Shown here in pieces: positions 1 through 5,216 of a stretch of DNA of 7,388 bases. A program made the translations under genes and the position numbers. The notes beneath the pieces were generated by a model. The model searched no databases, was not told where the DNA came from, and worked only from the letters and a program-made list of their open reading frames with translations. Every line of letters begins with the position of its first letter. Positions within the stretch are counted from its first letter, which is position 1. Location: NCBI GenBank assembly GCA_937891565.1, contig CALAHA010000120.1:1-7388 (forward strand), read 5' to 3'. Origin of the DNA: an uncultured Ilumatobacter sp. GTDB taxonomy: Bacteria; Actinomycetota; Acidimicrobiia; Acidimicrobiales; Ilumatobacteraceae.

Positions 1-333
1 CGTTCCCGCTCGGGCCAGACCGTGGACGTGCTCGGCAATCGCTGCGACGTCGACGGTTTCTGGCTCGTATCCGAGGAGCGCGAGCGCAATTGCCTGGTCG
101 GTGGCGTGGCCTTTACCTGTCAGGGCCAACGACCCGTACAGATGGACGCGAACGTGCTCGACGTTGTGCAGCCCGAGCGACTCCGCGGCCAACTCCTCAG
201 CGAGTTCACCGAGCCATCGCTGAACCGCTCGCCACGGGCCGAGCGTGTGCGAGCTCGACGGGCCAACACCGATTTTGAGCATGTCGAAGACGCTGAGCGA
301 CTCGATGGCGGGATCTCGCTGAACAGTGTCCAT
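1..333 (-). CDS. sdaA: L-serine dehydratase (L-serine ammonia-lyase), iron-sulfur type, N-terminal part
   Basis: This is the first 111 codons of a minus-strand gene that continues beyond the left edge, so it is partial only because of the window. Reading back from an ATG at 333-331, the protein has SVFDMLKIGVGPSSSHTLGP at about residues 14-33. This is the hallmark N-terminal motif of the [4Fe-4S] L-serine dehydratases, which convert L-serine to pyruvate and ammonia in the cytosol. A later stretch, HLYGSLALTGKGHATDQAIA at about 64-83, also matches the family's N-terminal (beta) domain. The alpha domain with the cluster-binding cysteines is outside the window. No stop interrupts the frame. No Shine-Dalgarno precedes the ATG. 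A TACAGT box (349-344 on the minus strand) lies 10 nt upstream and would give a very short leader. The gene is divergent from the Baeyer-Villiger monooxygenase. The opposite-strand reading frame over the same bases has no recognisable protein. Confidence 0.93.
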   Translation of the reverse strand, partial: MDTVQRDPAIESLSVFDMLKIGVGPSSSHTLGPWRAVQRWLGELAEELAAESLGLHNVEHVRVHLYGSLALTGKGHATDQAIALALLGYEPETVDVAAIAEHVHGLARAGT

Positions 334-383
334 GACAGCGTGGACTGTACTTGCTGGTTGTCGAGCCGATCGCGACAATCAGA

Positions 384-442
384 CCCCCCTCCGCCCGACC
401 AACCCCCCCCACCCTCAAAAAAACCCCACCCCCACACCCCCC
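384..442 (-). promoter_or_regulatory. G-tract cluster with G-quadruplex potential in the sdaA/BVMO intergenic region
   Basis: The plus strand shows C-runs at 384-389 (6), 394-396 (3), 403-410 (8), 412-414 (3), 424-427 (4), 429-433 (5) and 437-442 (6), with seven A at 417-423. The minus strand, which is the sense strand of sdaA, therefore has at least four G-runs of three or more with short loops. The three runs at 442-424 are separated by only 3 and 1 nt. This meets the usual pattern for an intramolecular G-quadruplex (a C-rich i-motif on the other strand). It lies 51-109 bp upstream of the sdaA start and 45-103 bp upstream of the BVMO start. Function is inferred; it could be transcriptional control of either gene or simply a low-complexity tract. 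Confidence 0.6.
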
Positions 443-449
443 AGCCGGA

Positions 450-487
450 TTGAACTCGAACCCGCAAACACTTGTATTCTGCAACAA
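450..487 (+). promoter_or_regulatory. Promoter-like -35/-10 pair for the BVMO, placed for a leaderless transcript
   Basis: TTGAAC (450-455) and TATTCT (475-480) are separated by 19 bp. The ATG at 487 follows the -10 box after exactly six bases, where a transcript would normally start. No Shine-Dalgarno is present, so leaderless translation is likely. This arrangement favours the ATG at 487 over a TTG at 472, which would lie upstream of the -10 box, and over the in-frame ATG at 505. Confidence 0.45.
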
Positions 488-2286
488 TGCCGGCAGATGT
501 AGTGATGGACAAAGATGCCCTGCGCTCCAAGTACCTGGAAGAACGCGACAAGCGGCTCCGGAGTGACGGCAACGAGCAGTACGTCGAGCTCACAGGCCAG
601 TTCGCCAAGTACCTCGAAGATCCGTACGTCGAACCGGCCGAGCGAGAATCGCTGCACGACGATGTCACCTTTGCCTTCATCGGCGGTGGTTTCGCCGGGC
701 TTCTCGCCGGCGCCAAGATGCGCCAGGCCGGCATCGACGACATCCGAATCATCGAAAAGGGCGGCGACTTCGGTGGCACCTGGTACTGGAACCGATACCC
801 CGGCGCCCAGTGCGATACCGCCTCGTTCGTCTACATGCCGCTGCTCGAAGAGACCGGCCACATGCCGAGCGAGAAGTACTGCAAGGGCCCCGAAATCCTC
901 GACCACTGCCGCCGTATCGGCGAGCACTTTGATCTCTATGAGAAAGCGGTCTTTTCGACCGAGGTCACCTCGCTCAATTGGGATGAATCAGCAAGCCGCT
1001 GGATCATCAAGACAAACCGCGGCGACGAGATGCGCGCCGAGTTCATTGCCATGGGCACCGGCCCGCTGCACCGTCCAAAGCTCCCCGGTATCGCCGGGAT
1101 CGACACCTTTGGCGGCCACACCTTCCACACCAGCCGTTGGGACTACGAGTACACGGGCGGCAACCCTGCGGGCGCTCCGCTCGATGGTCTTGCCGACAAG
1201 CGGGTTGGCATCATTGGCACAGGCGCCACCTCGGTGCAGTGCATTCCGCACCTTGCCCGCGCTGCAAAAGAACTGTTTGTCTTCCAACGCACACCATCGT
1301 CGATTGACGTCCGCAACAACCATTCGATCGACCCGGAGTGGTTCGACACCCTCGAGCCCGGCTGGCAACAGCGCTGGCTGGTCAACTTCACCACCCTGCA
1401 GACCGGTGGCTTTGTGGACGAAGACTTGGTGAAAGACGGATGGACCGACATCAGCAAGCGCATCCGCGACAAGCTGTTCTCCGCTGACCCCCCGGAATTC
1501 ACACCCGAGGCGATGGAGCGGGCGTACCACGACAGTGACGACGAGAAAATGACCGAAGTCCGCGCCCGCGTCGACCAGGTCGTCGACGACGAGATCACCG
1601 CCGAAAAGTTGAAGCCCTGGTACCGCCAACTATGTAAGCGTCCCTGCTTCCACGACGAATATCTCCTCGCGTACAACGAGCCGGGCACCCACCTGATCGA
1701 CACCGACGGCAAGGGCGTCCAACGCATCGACGAAACCGGCATCTGGGCCAATGGCGAGCATTTCGAACTCGACTGCCTGATCTACGCATCTGGTTTCGAA
1801 GTCGGCACCGAGTACGCCCGCCGCTCGGGCTTCGAAACCGTTGGCCGTGACGGCCTGACGCTGAGCGAATACTGGGCTGACGGCATGTCATCACTCCACG
1901 GCATCCACATGCACGGTTTCCCCAACCTCTTCATGGTGCAGCCGACGCACGGCGCCAACCTGATTTCGAACATCCCCCACAACCTCATCGAGCGCGGCAA
2001 CACGATCGCCGCGATCGTCAAGCACGCCATCGACATCGATGCCAACCAGGTAGAAGTGACTCCCGAAGCCGAAGCAGCTTGGATGGAACGGCTGATCACC
2101 GGTGGCCGGCAATTTGCTGGCAATCCCGACTGCACGCCGGGCTACTACAACAACGAAGGCCAAGAGGCGGGCCCTAGCGACATGGTCAACCGGCTCGGTT
2201 TCCCCGAAGGCCCGACCGCCTACTTCGAGTACATCGCCGACTGGCGCTCGTCGGGCGAGTTTGCCGGACTCGAATTCCGCTCCTGA
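487..2286 (+). CDS. Type I Baeyer-Villiger monooxygenase (FAD- and NADPH-dependent)
   Basis: A 599-residue cytosolic flavoprotein expected to use NADPH and O2 to insert oxygen next to a ketone carbonyl, giving an ester or lactone. The FAD Rossmann motif is IGGGFAGLLAG at about 65-75, followed by EKGGDFGGTWYWNRYPGAQCD (90-110), typical of the family. The type I fingerprint FxGxxxHxxxW(P/D) is complete: F208, G210, H214, W218, D219. The NADP Rossmann motif is IGTGATS (about 243-249). FQRTP (266-270) carries a conserved Arg that I take as the active-site Arg. A KPWYRQLCKRPCFHDEYL stretch (about 376-393) and DCLIYASGFE (429-438) place it with the longer BVMOs of the cyclopentadecanone/steroid monooxygenase sort; the substrate cannot be read from sequence. 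An N-terminal extension of about 60 residues precedes the first Rossmann strand, as is common in that group. The stop is 9 bp from the stop of the convergent YczE-like gene. Confidence 0.93.
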   Translation: MPADVVMDKDALRSKYLEERDKRLRSDGNEQYVELTGQFAKYLEDPYVEPAERESLHDDVTFAFIGGGFAGLLAGAKMRQAGIDDIRIIEKGGDFGGTWYWNRYPGAQCDTASFVYMPLLEETGHMPSEKYCKGPEILDHCRRIGEHFDLYEKAVFSTEVTSLNWDESASRWIIKTNRGDEMRAEFIAMGTGPLHRPKLPGIAGIDTFGGHTFHTSRWDYEYTGGNPAGAPLDGLADKRVGIIGTGATSVQCIPHLARAAKELFVFQRTPSSIDVRNNHSIDPEWFDTLEPGWQQRWLVNFTTLQTGGFVDEDLVKDGWTDISKRIRDKLFSADPPEFTPEAMERAYHDSDDEKMTEVRARVDQVVDDEITAEKLKPWYRQLCKRPCFHDEYLLAYNEPGTHLIDTDGKGVQRIDETGIWANGEHFELDCLIYASGFEVGTEYARRSGFETVGRDGLTLSEYWADGMSSLHGIHMHGFPNLFMVQPTHGANLISNIPHNLIERGNTIAAIVKHAIDIDANQVEVTPEAEAAWMERLITGGRQFAGNPDCTPGYYNNEGQEAGPSDMVNRLGFPEGPTAYFEYIADWRSSGEFAGLEFRS

Positions 2287-2300
2287 CTCGGTTGATCAGG
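2282..2300. terminator. Small dyad spanning both stop codons at the BVMO/YczE junction
   Basis: CCTGA (2282-2286) pairs with TCAGG (2296-2300) across a 9-nt loop. The arms contain the TGA stop of the BVMO and the stop of the convergent membrane-protein gene. The stem is only 5 bp and no T-run follows on either strand, so a terminator role is a weak inference based on its position between convergent genes. Confidence 0.2.
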
Positions 2301-3060
2301 CGTGCTGCAACTCGTGGGCGACAATCGCCTCGTGAGTGTTCGCCAGCCGCTGCACGGACCGAACCGCAAAACGGTCAACCAGTCCGTAACCCCAAGCGAC
2401 TGACGGCCCAACGAACACAGCAACCAGCACGGTGCCGAGGCCAGCAGGGCCACCGAGAGCAACCCCGGCGATAATCCAGGTCGCCTCGAACATCGGACGA
2501 ACAAGTGACTCCGGGTGCCCGACACGGTCAGAGGCAGCACGAGCCAGCAGCTCTCCTGACCCAGCGCCCAAGCCCGAGACGATGAGGGCCCCAGCACCTA
2601 TACCGATGCCACCGATGGCAACGAGTTGGAATGCGATCCGCACGATCAGCAACGTCGGCGCCTCGAACATTTCGAGAGCGGCGAGGACCGACTGCAGCGC
2701 TGGCCCGATGAGGAAGGGCGAGAGCAGCGTGCCGAAGCCCGGCCGCCGACCCAGCGCCCATGCACCAAGGATCAGCGATCCCACGGTTGCCCACACGGCA
2801 ACGGTCAGCGGGAGGCCGGTACGCGTCTGGATCGCACCGATGAACACATCGAGCGGGCCAGGGCCAAGATCGGTCCAGAGCGTCACTGCAACGGACGCCG
2901 CAATCAAACAGGAACCCGCAACTAACAGAAGTAGACGAGTCGAATACGCAAGCACTCGACGGGGTGGGCCCGTCGAAACCACTGCGGCGACGGCACCGGC
3001 GCGCGACCATGCGCGACGACGAAGCCGCTGGCCGATCGTCGTGTGCTGGTCGTTACTCAC
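2296..3060 (-). CDS. YczE/YitT-type multi-pass integral membrane protein
   Basis: A 254-residue membrane protein of unknown biochemical function, read from a GTG start at 3060-3058. A cationic, probably cytosolic tail (1-42, rich in Arg) precedes hydrophobic segments at about 43-62, 83-103, 109-129, 136-163 and 190-228, the last long enough for two helices. DLGPGPLDVFIGAI (64-77) is the kind of motif seen at the end of the first helix in YczE-like proteins. The sequence has an internal repeat: the segment from about 65 to 122 (LGPGP, then a helix, then GFGTLLSPFLIGP) is echoed at about 164 to 219 (LGAGS, then a helix, then GLGTVLVAVFVGP). No Shine-Dalgarno is visible. A GATACT box lies six bases before the GTG. 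The gene is divergent from the SDR and convergent with the BVMO. A transport role is possible but not shown. Confidence 0.82.
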   Translation of the reverse strand: MSNDQHTTIGQRLRRRAWSRAGAVAAVVSTGPPRRVLAYSTRLLLLVAGSCLIAASVAVTLWTDLGPGPLDVFIGAIQTRTGLPLTVAVWATVGSLILGAWALGRRPGFGTLLSPFLIGPALQSVLAALEMFEAPTLLIVRIAFQLVAIGGIGIGAGALIVSGLGAGSGELLARAASDRVGHPESLVRPMFEATWIIAGVALGGPAGLGTVLVAVFVGPSVAWGYGLVDRFAVRSVQRLANTHEAIVAHELQHA

Positions 3061-3066
3061 TCAATA

Positions 3067-3072
3067 AGTATC
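3067..3072 (-). promoter_or_regulatory. -10-like box GATACT for the YczE-like gene
   Basis: On the minus strand GATACT (3072-3067) is followed by six bases (3066-3061) and then the GTG start at 3060. This is the same start geometry as the BVMO and mftD-like genes and suggests a leaderless transcript. I find no convincing -35 box at the usual distance. Confidence 0.3.
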
Positions 3073-3089
3073 GGCAGTCCAACGCTTGT

Positions 3090-3128
3090 ACCGGAGGGCA
3101 GTTCCGGTGTCTTTCGGCACCGGTGCCG
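3090..3128. promoter_or_regulatory. Two inverted repeats (operator-like) between the divergent YczE-like and SDR genes
   Basis: ACCGGA (3090-3095) and TCCGGT (3103-3108) form a perfect 6-bp inverted repeat with a 7-bp spacer. Immediately downstream is a perfect 14-bp palindrome, CGGCACCGGTGCCG (3115-3128). Both sit in the 108-bp divergent spacer, 30-60 bp from one start and 40-80 bp from the other. That fits binding of a dimeric repressor or activator controlling one or both genes, but no regulator gene is in the window and GC-rich palindromes also arise by chance. Confidence 0.4.
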
Positions 3129-3168
3129 GGGGTCACCATTGCAAACAAAAACGTGCAAGTCTTTCAAA

Positions 3169-3933
3169 ATGACACAGCGAACGATCTTGATCACCGGCGC
3201 AGGCTCTGGCTTCGGGAAGGGCGCAGCGATCGAGCTGGCCGCACGGGGACATGCCGTGATCGCTGCGACAGAGACCCGTGAGCAGGCCGATGCGCTCGCG
3301 GCCGAACATCCCGAGCTCACGACGATGAAGCTCGACGTCACCTCGTCCAACGACATCGCAGCAACGGCCAACCTCGGCGTTGACGTGCTCATCAACAACG
3401 CCGCCATAGGCGTGATGGCCCCGATGATCACTGTGCCGATGGCCAAGGTTCGCGCCATCTTCGATGTCAACGTGTTCGGCATGGTCGAAATGTGCCAGGC
3501 CATCGCCCCGGGCATGATCGAGCGTGGCTCGGGCCGCATCATCAACGTGTCGTCGGTTGCGGGCATTCTTGCTTCACCGCTCACGTCGCCGTATTGCATG
3601 ACCAAGCACGCGGTGGAGGCATTCACGAAGAGCCTGCGTGGCGAACTCGCACCACACGGCGTCGACGTCTGCAAGGTCAACCCGGGCCCGTACAACACGG
3701 GCTTCAATGACCGGATGGTCGACGGGATTACCGAGCACATTGCTGCTGGCGACGAGGCGACTCACGCCACCAACCAGATGGTCCGCGACATCGTCCTGAC
3801 CGACCAGCTTGACCCGACCGACGTCGTCCTCGCGCTCGCCAACCTCGCCGAGGCCGACGAGACACCAATGGAAACCCTGCTGCCCGAAGGCATCGGCGAA
3901 CTGCTGACCGCCATGCTCGAAGCCGAGAGCTGA
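3169..3933 (+). CDS. Classical short-chain dehydrogenase/reductase (SDR)
   Basis: A 254-residue NAD(P)-dependent oxidoreductase, probably interconverting an alcohol and a ketone on an unidentified substrate. All classical SDR landmarks are present. The cofactor glycine motif is T9-G10-A-G-S-G14-F-G16, LDV is at 55-57 and NNAA at 76-79. The structural Asn is in DVNVFG (N101), the catalytic Ser is S129 in NVSSVAG, and YCMTK supplies Y142 and K146. NPGP follows at 171-174. The length is normal. An in-frame GTG at 3043 would add 42 residues that resemble nothing in the family and would overlap the divergent gene's start, so I take the ATG at 3169, where the first beta-strand begins at once. No Shine-Dalgarno is evident. 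NAD versus NADP preference is unclear: the end of strand 2 reads ATETRE. It is followed by the MftD-like gene on the same strand after 73 bp. Confidence 0.9.
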   Translation: MTQRTILITGAGSGFGKGAAIELAARGHAVIAATETREQADALAAEHPELTTMKLDVTSSNDIAATANLGVDVLINNAAIGVMAPMITVPMAKVRAIFDVNVFGMVEMCQAIAPGMIERGSGRIINVSSVAGILASPLTSPYCMTKHAVEAFTKSLRGELAPHGVDVCKVNPGPYNTGFNDRMVDGITEHIAAGDEATHATNQMVRDIVLTDQLDPTDVVLALANLAEADETPMETLLPEGIGELLTAMLEAES

Positions 3934-3955
3934 CCGCAGCGTGACGTTGGTCAGA

Positions 3956-3986
3956 CACTGTCGCTGAGATTGCCGCAGCGACACTG
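3956..3986 (+). promoter_or_regulatory. Hairpin/inverted repeat between the SDR and the MftD-like gene
   Basis: CACTGTCGCTG (3956-3966) and CAGCGACACTG (3976-3986) pair over 11 positions with one mismatch (8 uninterrupted bp next to a 9-nt loop). The loop holds TTGCCG (3970-3975), a possible -35 element for the downstream gene. Without a T-run it is a poor intrinsic terminator for the SDR. It could be an operator that covers the mftD-like promoter, or both. Just upstream, TGAC (3942-3945) and GTCA (3950-3953) form a smaller dyad. Confidence 0.4.
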
Positions 3987-4007
3987 GTGATTCGTACACT
4001 GACGGCG
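3970..4007 (+). promoter_or_regulatory. Promoter-like -35/-10 pair for the MftD-like gene, leaderless geometry
   Basis: TTGCCG (3970-3975) and TACACT (3995-4000) are separated by 19 bp, and the GTG start codon at 4007 follows the -10 box after six bases. No Shine-Dalgarno is present. This is the same geometry as at the BVMO and suggests that the gene can be transcribed independently of the upstream SDR. Confidence 0.45.
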
Positions 4008-5182
4008 TGGCAAATCCCTGGTTCGAGTCCATCGCCGTCGCACAGCAGCGCGCCAAGCGTCGCCTGCCGAAGTCGGTGTACGGCGCACTGATCGCTGGCG
4101 CAGAAGCTGGGTTGACCAAAGACGACAACGTCGCTGCGTTCAGCGAACTCGGCCTGCGCCCGATTACTGCGGGTCAATCAGCTGAACGGTCGATGGAAAC
4201 CGAAGTGATGGGTCAGCACCTGTCGATGCCCGTCATCATCTCGCCGACCGGTGTTCAGGCCGTACATCCCGACGGCGAGGTCGCCGTCGCTCGAGCCGCT
4301 GTGGCACGGGGCATCCCGATGGGGCTGAGCTCGTTTTCGTCAAAGCCGATGGACGAAGTGATGGCCACCGGGGCTGCGACGTTCTTCCAGATCTATTGGG
4401 CCGGCGACCGCGACTCGATGGTTGCTCGAATGGAACGCGCCAAGGTCGCTGGTGCTGTCGGCATGATCCTCACCCTCGACTGGTCGTTCGTGCACAGCCG
4501 TGACTGGGGCAGCCCGGCCATCCCTGAATCAATCGGCCTGAAGACCATGATCAAGCACGGACCCGAAGCGATCGTCAAGCCACGTTGGCTGATCAATTGG
4601 CTGAAGTCCGGTGGAATCCCGCAGCTCGGCGCGCCGAACTTTCGCGTGTCGTCAAACGATCCCGTTCCCGGCTTCTTTGACGCCTACGGCACATGGATGG
4701 GCACCCCTCCCCCGTCATGGGACGACGTTGCCTGGCTCCGCGCTCAGTGGGACGGCCCCTTCATGGTCAAGGGCATCAACCGAGCCGACGAAGCTCGCAA
4801 GGCAGTCGACGCTGGCGCATCAGCAATCTCGGTGTCGACGCACGGCGGCAACAACCTCGATGGAACCCCGGCGCCCATTCGTTGCCTGCCCGAGGTCGTC
4901 GCAGCCGTCGGCGACCAGATCGAAGTCGTCATGGACTCCGGTATCCGCCGCGGGTCGGACGTCGTCAAGGCACTGGCGCTCGGCGCCAAAGCCGTGATGA
5001 TCGGCCGCGCCTACCTGTGGGGTCTCGCTGCCAACGGTCAAGCCGGTGTTGAGAACGTGCTTGACGTGCTCCGTATGGGCATCGACTCGAACCTGATGGG
5101 CATGGGGAAGTCGTCGATCAGCCAACTGTCGCCTGACGACCTCGTCATCCCCGACGGCTTCTCACCGCCTGTCCGCGGCTGA
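4007..5182 (+). CDS. mftD: MftD-like FMN-dependent enzyme (pre-mycofactocin synthase family, alpha-hydroxy-acid oxidase fold)
   Basis: A 391-residue TIM-barrel flavoprotein. The protein opens MANPWFESIAVAQQRAKRRL, and along its length it closely follows remembered actinobacterial MftD (LldD1) sequences: SPTGVQAVHPDGEVAVARAA (79-98), GLSSFSSKP (106-114), DWGSP (166-170), GTPPPSWDDVAWLR (232-245) and IGRAYLWGLAANGQAGVENVL (332-352). Characterised MftD oxidatively deaminates the cyclised Val-Tyr core to pre-mycofactocin. The catalytic His is kept (H279), followed by GGNNLDGTP, but the usual N before it is T278 (STHGG instead of SNHGG). FMN-phosphate motifs DSGIRRGSD (310-318) and GR (333-334) are intact. 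GTG at 4007 is chosen because it gives the family N-terminus and sits six bases after a -10 box. No other mycofactocin gene is in the window, so a different substrate is possible. Confidence 0.8.
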   Translation: MANPWFESIAVAQQRAKRRLPKSVYGALIAGAEAGLTKDDNVAAFSELGLRPITAGQSAERSMETEVMGQHLSMPVIISPTGVQAVHPDGEVAVARAAVARGIPMGLSSFSSKPMDEVMATGAATFFQIYWAGDRDSMVARMERAKVAGAVGMILTLDWSFVHSRDWGSPAIPESIGLKTMIKHGPEAIVKPRWLINWLKSGGIPQLGAPNFRVSSNDPVPGFFDAYGTWMGTPPPSWDDVAWLRAQWDGPFMVKGINRADEARKAVDAGASAISVSTHGGNNLDGTPAPIRCLPEVVAAVGDQIEVVMDSGIRRGSDVVKALALGAKAVMIGRAYLWGLAANGQAGVENVLDVLRMGIDSNLMGMGKSSISQLSPDDLVIPDGFSPPVRG

Positions 5183-5204
5183 CAGCTGAACGGCGCAGGT
5201 GCGC

Positions 5205-5210
5205 CACACT
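5205..5210 (+). promoter_or_regulatory. Weak -10-like box CACACT before the PhzS-like gene
   Basis: CACACT (5205-5210) is followed by six bases and then the ATG at 5217, matching the geometry at the BVMO and mftD-like starts. A CTGACA (5179-5184) lies 20 bp upstream of it. With only 34 bp between the genes, co-transcription with the mftD-like gene is equally possible. Confidence 0.25.
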
Positions 5211-5216
5211 GTCGAC

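Noticed and set aside
22..453. Plus-strand open frame of 143 codons over the left edge
   Set aside because: It lies antisense to the clear L-serine dehydratase coding sequence, runs into the C-tracts to give a proline-rich tail, and resembles no known protein.
120..779. Minus-strand open frame of 219 codons crossing the G-rich intergenic region
   Set aside because: It overlaps both sdaA (out of frame) and the start of the BVMO on the opposite strand. Its Ser/Arg/Gly-rich composition is that of a shadow frame in GC-rich DNA.
988..1629. Minus-strand open frame of 213 codons inside the BVMO
   Set aside because: Fully antisense to a BVMO with intact motifs, and with no recognisable domain.
2432..3067. 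Plus-strand open frame of 211 codons opposite the membrane protein
   Set aside because: It is Pro/Arg/Ser-rich without any domain, while the opposite strand encodes a well-formed multi-pass membrane protein.
3043..3168. Upstream GTG start that would lengthen the SDR by 42 residues
   Set aside because: The added residues have no SDR similarity and would include the palindromes and overlap the divergent gene's start. The ATG at 3169 begins right at the first beta-strand.
3934..3980. Direct repeat CCGCAGCG at 3934-3941 and 3973-3980
   Set aside because: Eight bases of GC-rich sequence repeated once is within chance. The inverted repeat that includes the second copy is the stronger signal.
5206..5214. 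ACACTGTCG shared with 3955-3963 before the MftD-like gene
   Set aside because: A 9-bp match in different positions relative to the start codons; without a third copy it is probably coincidence.
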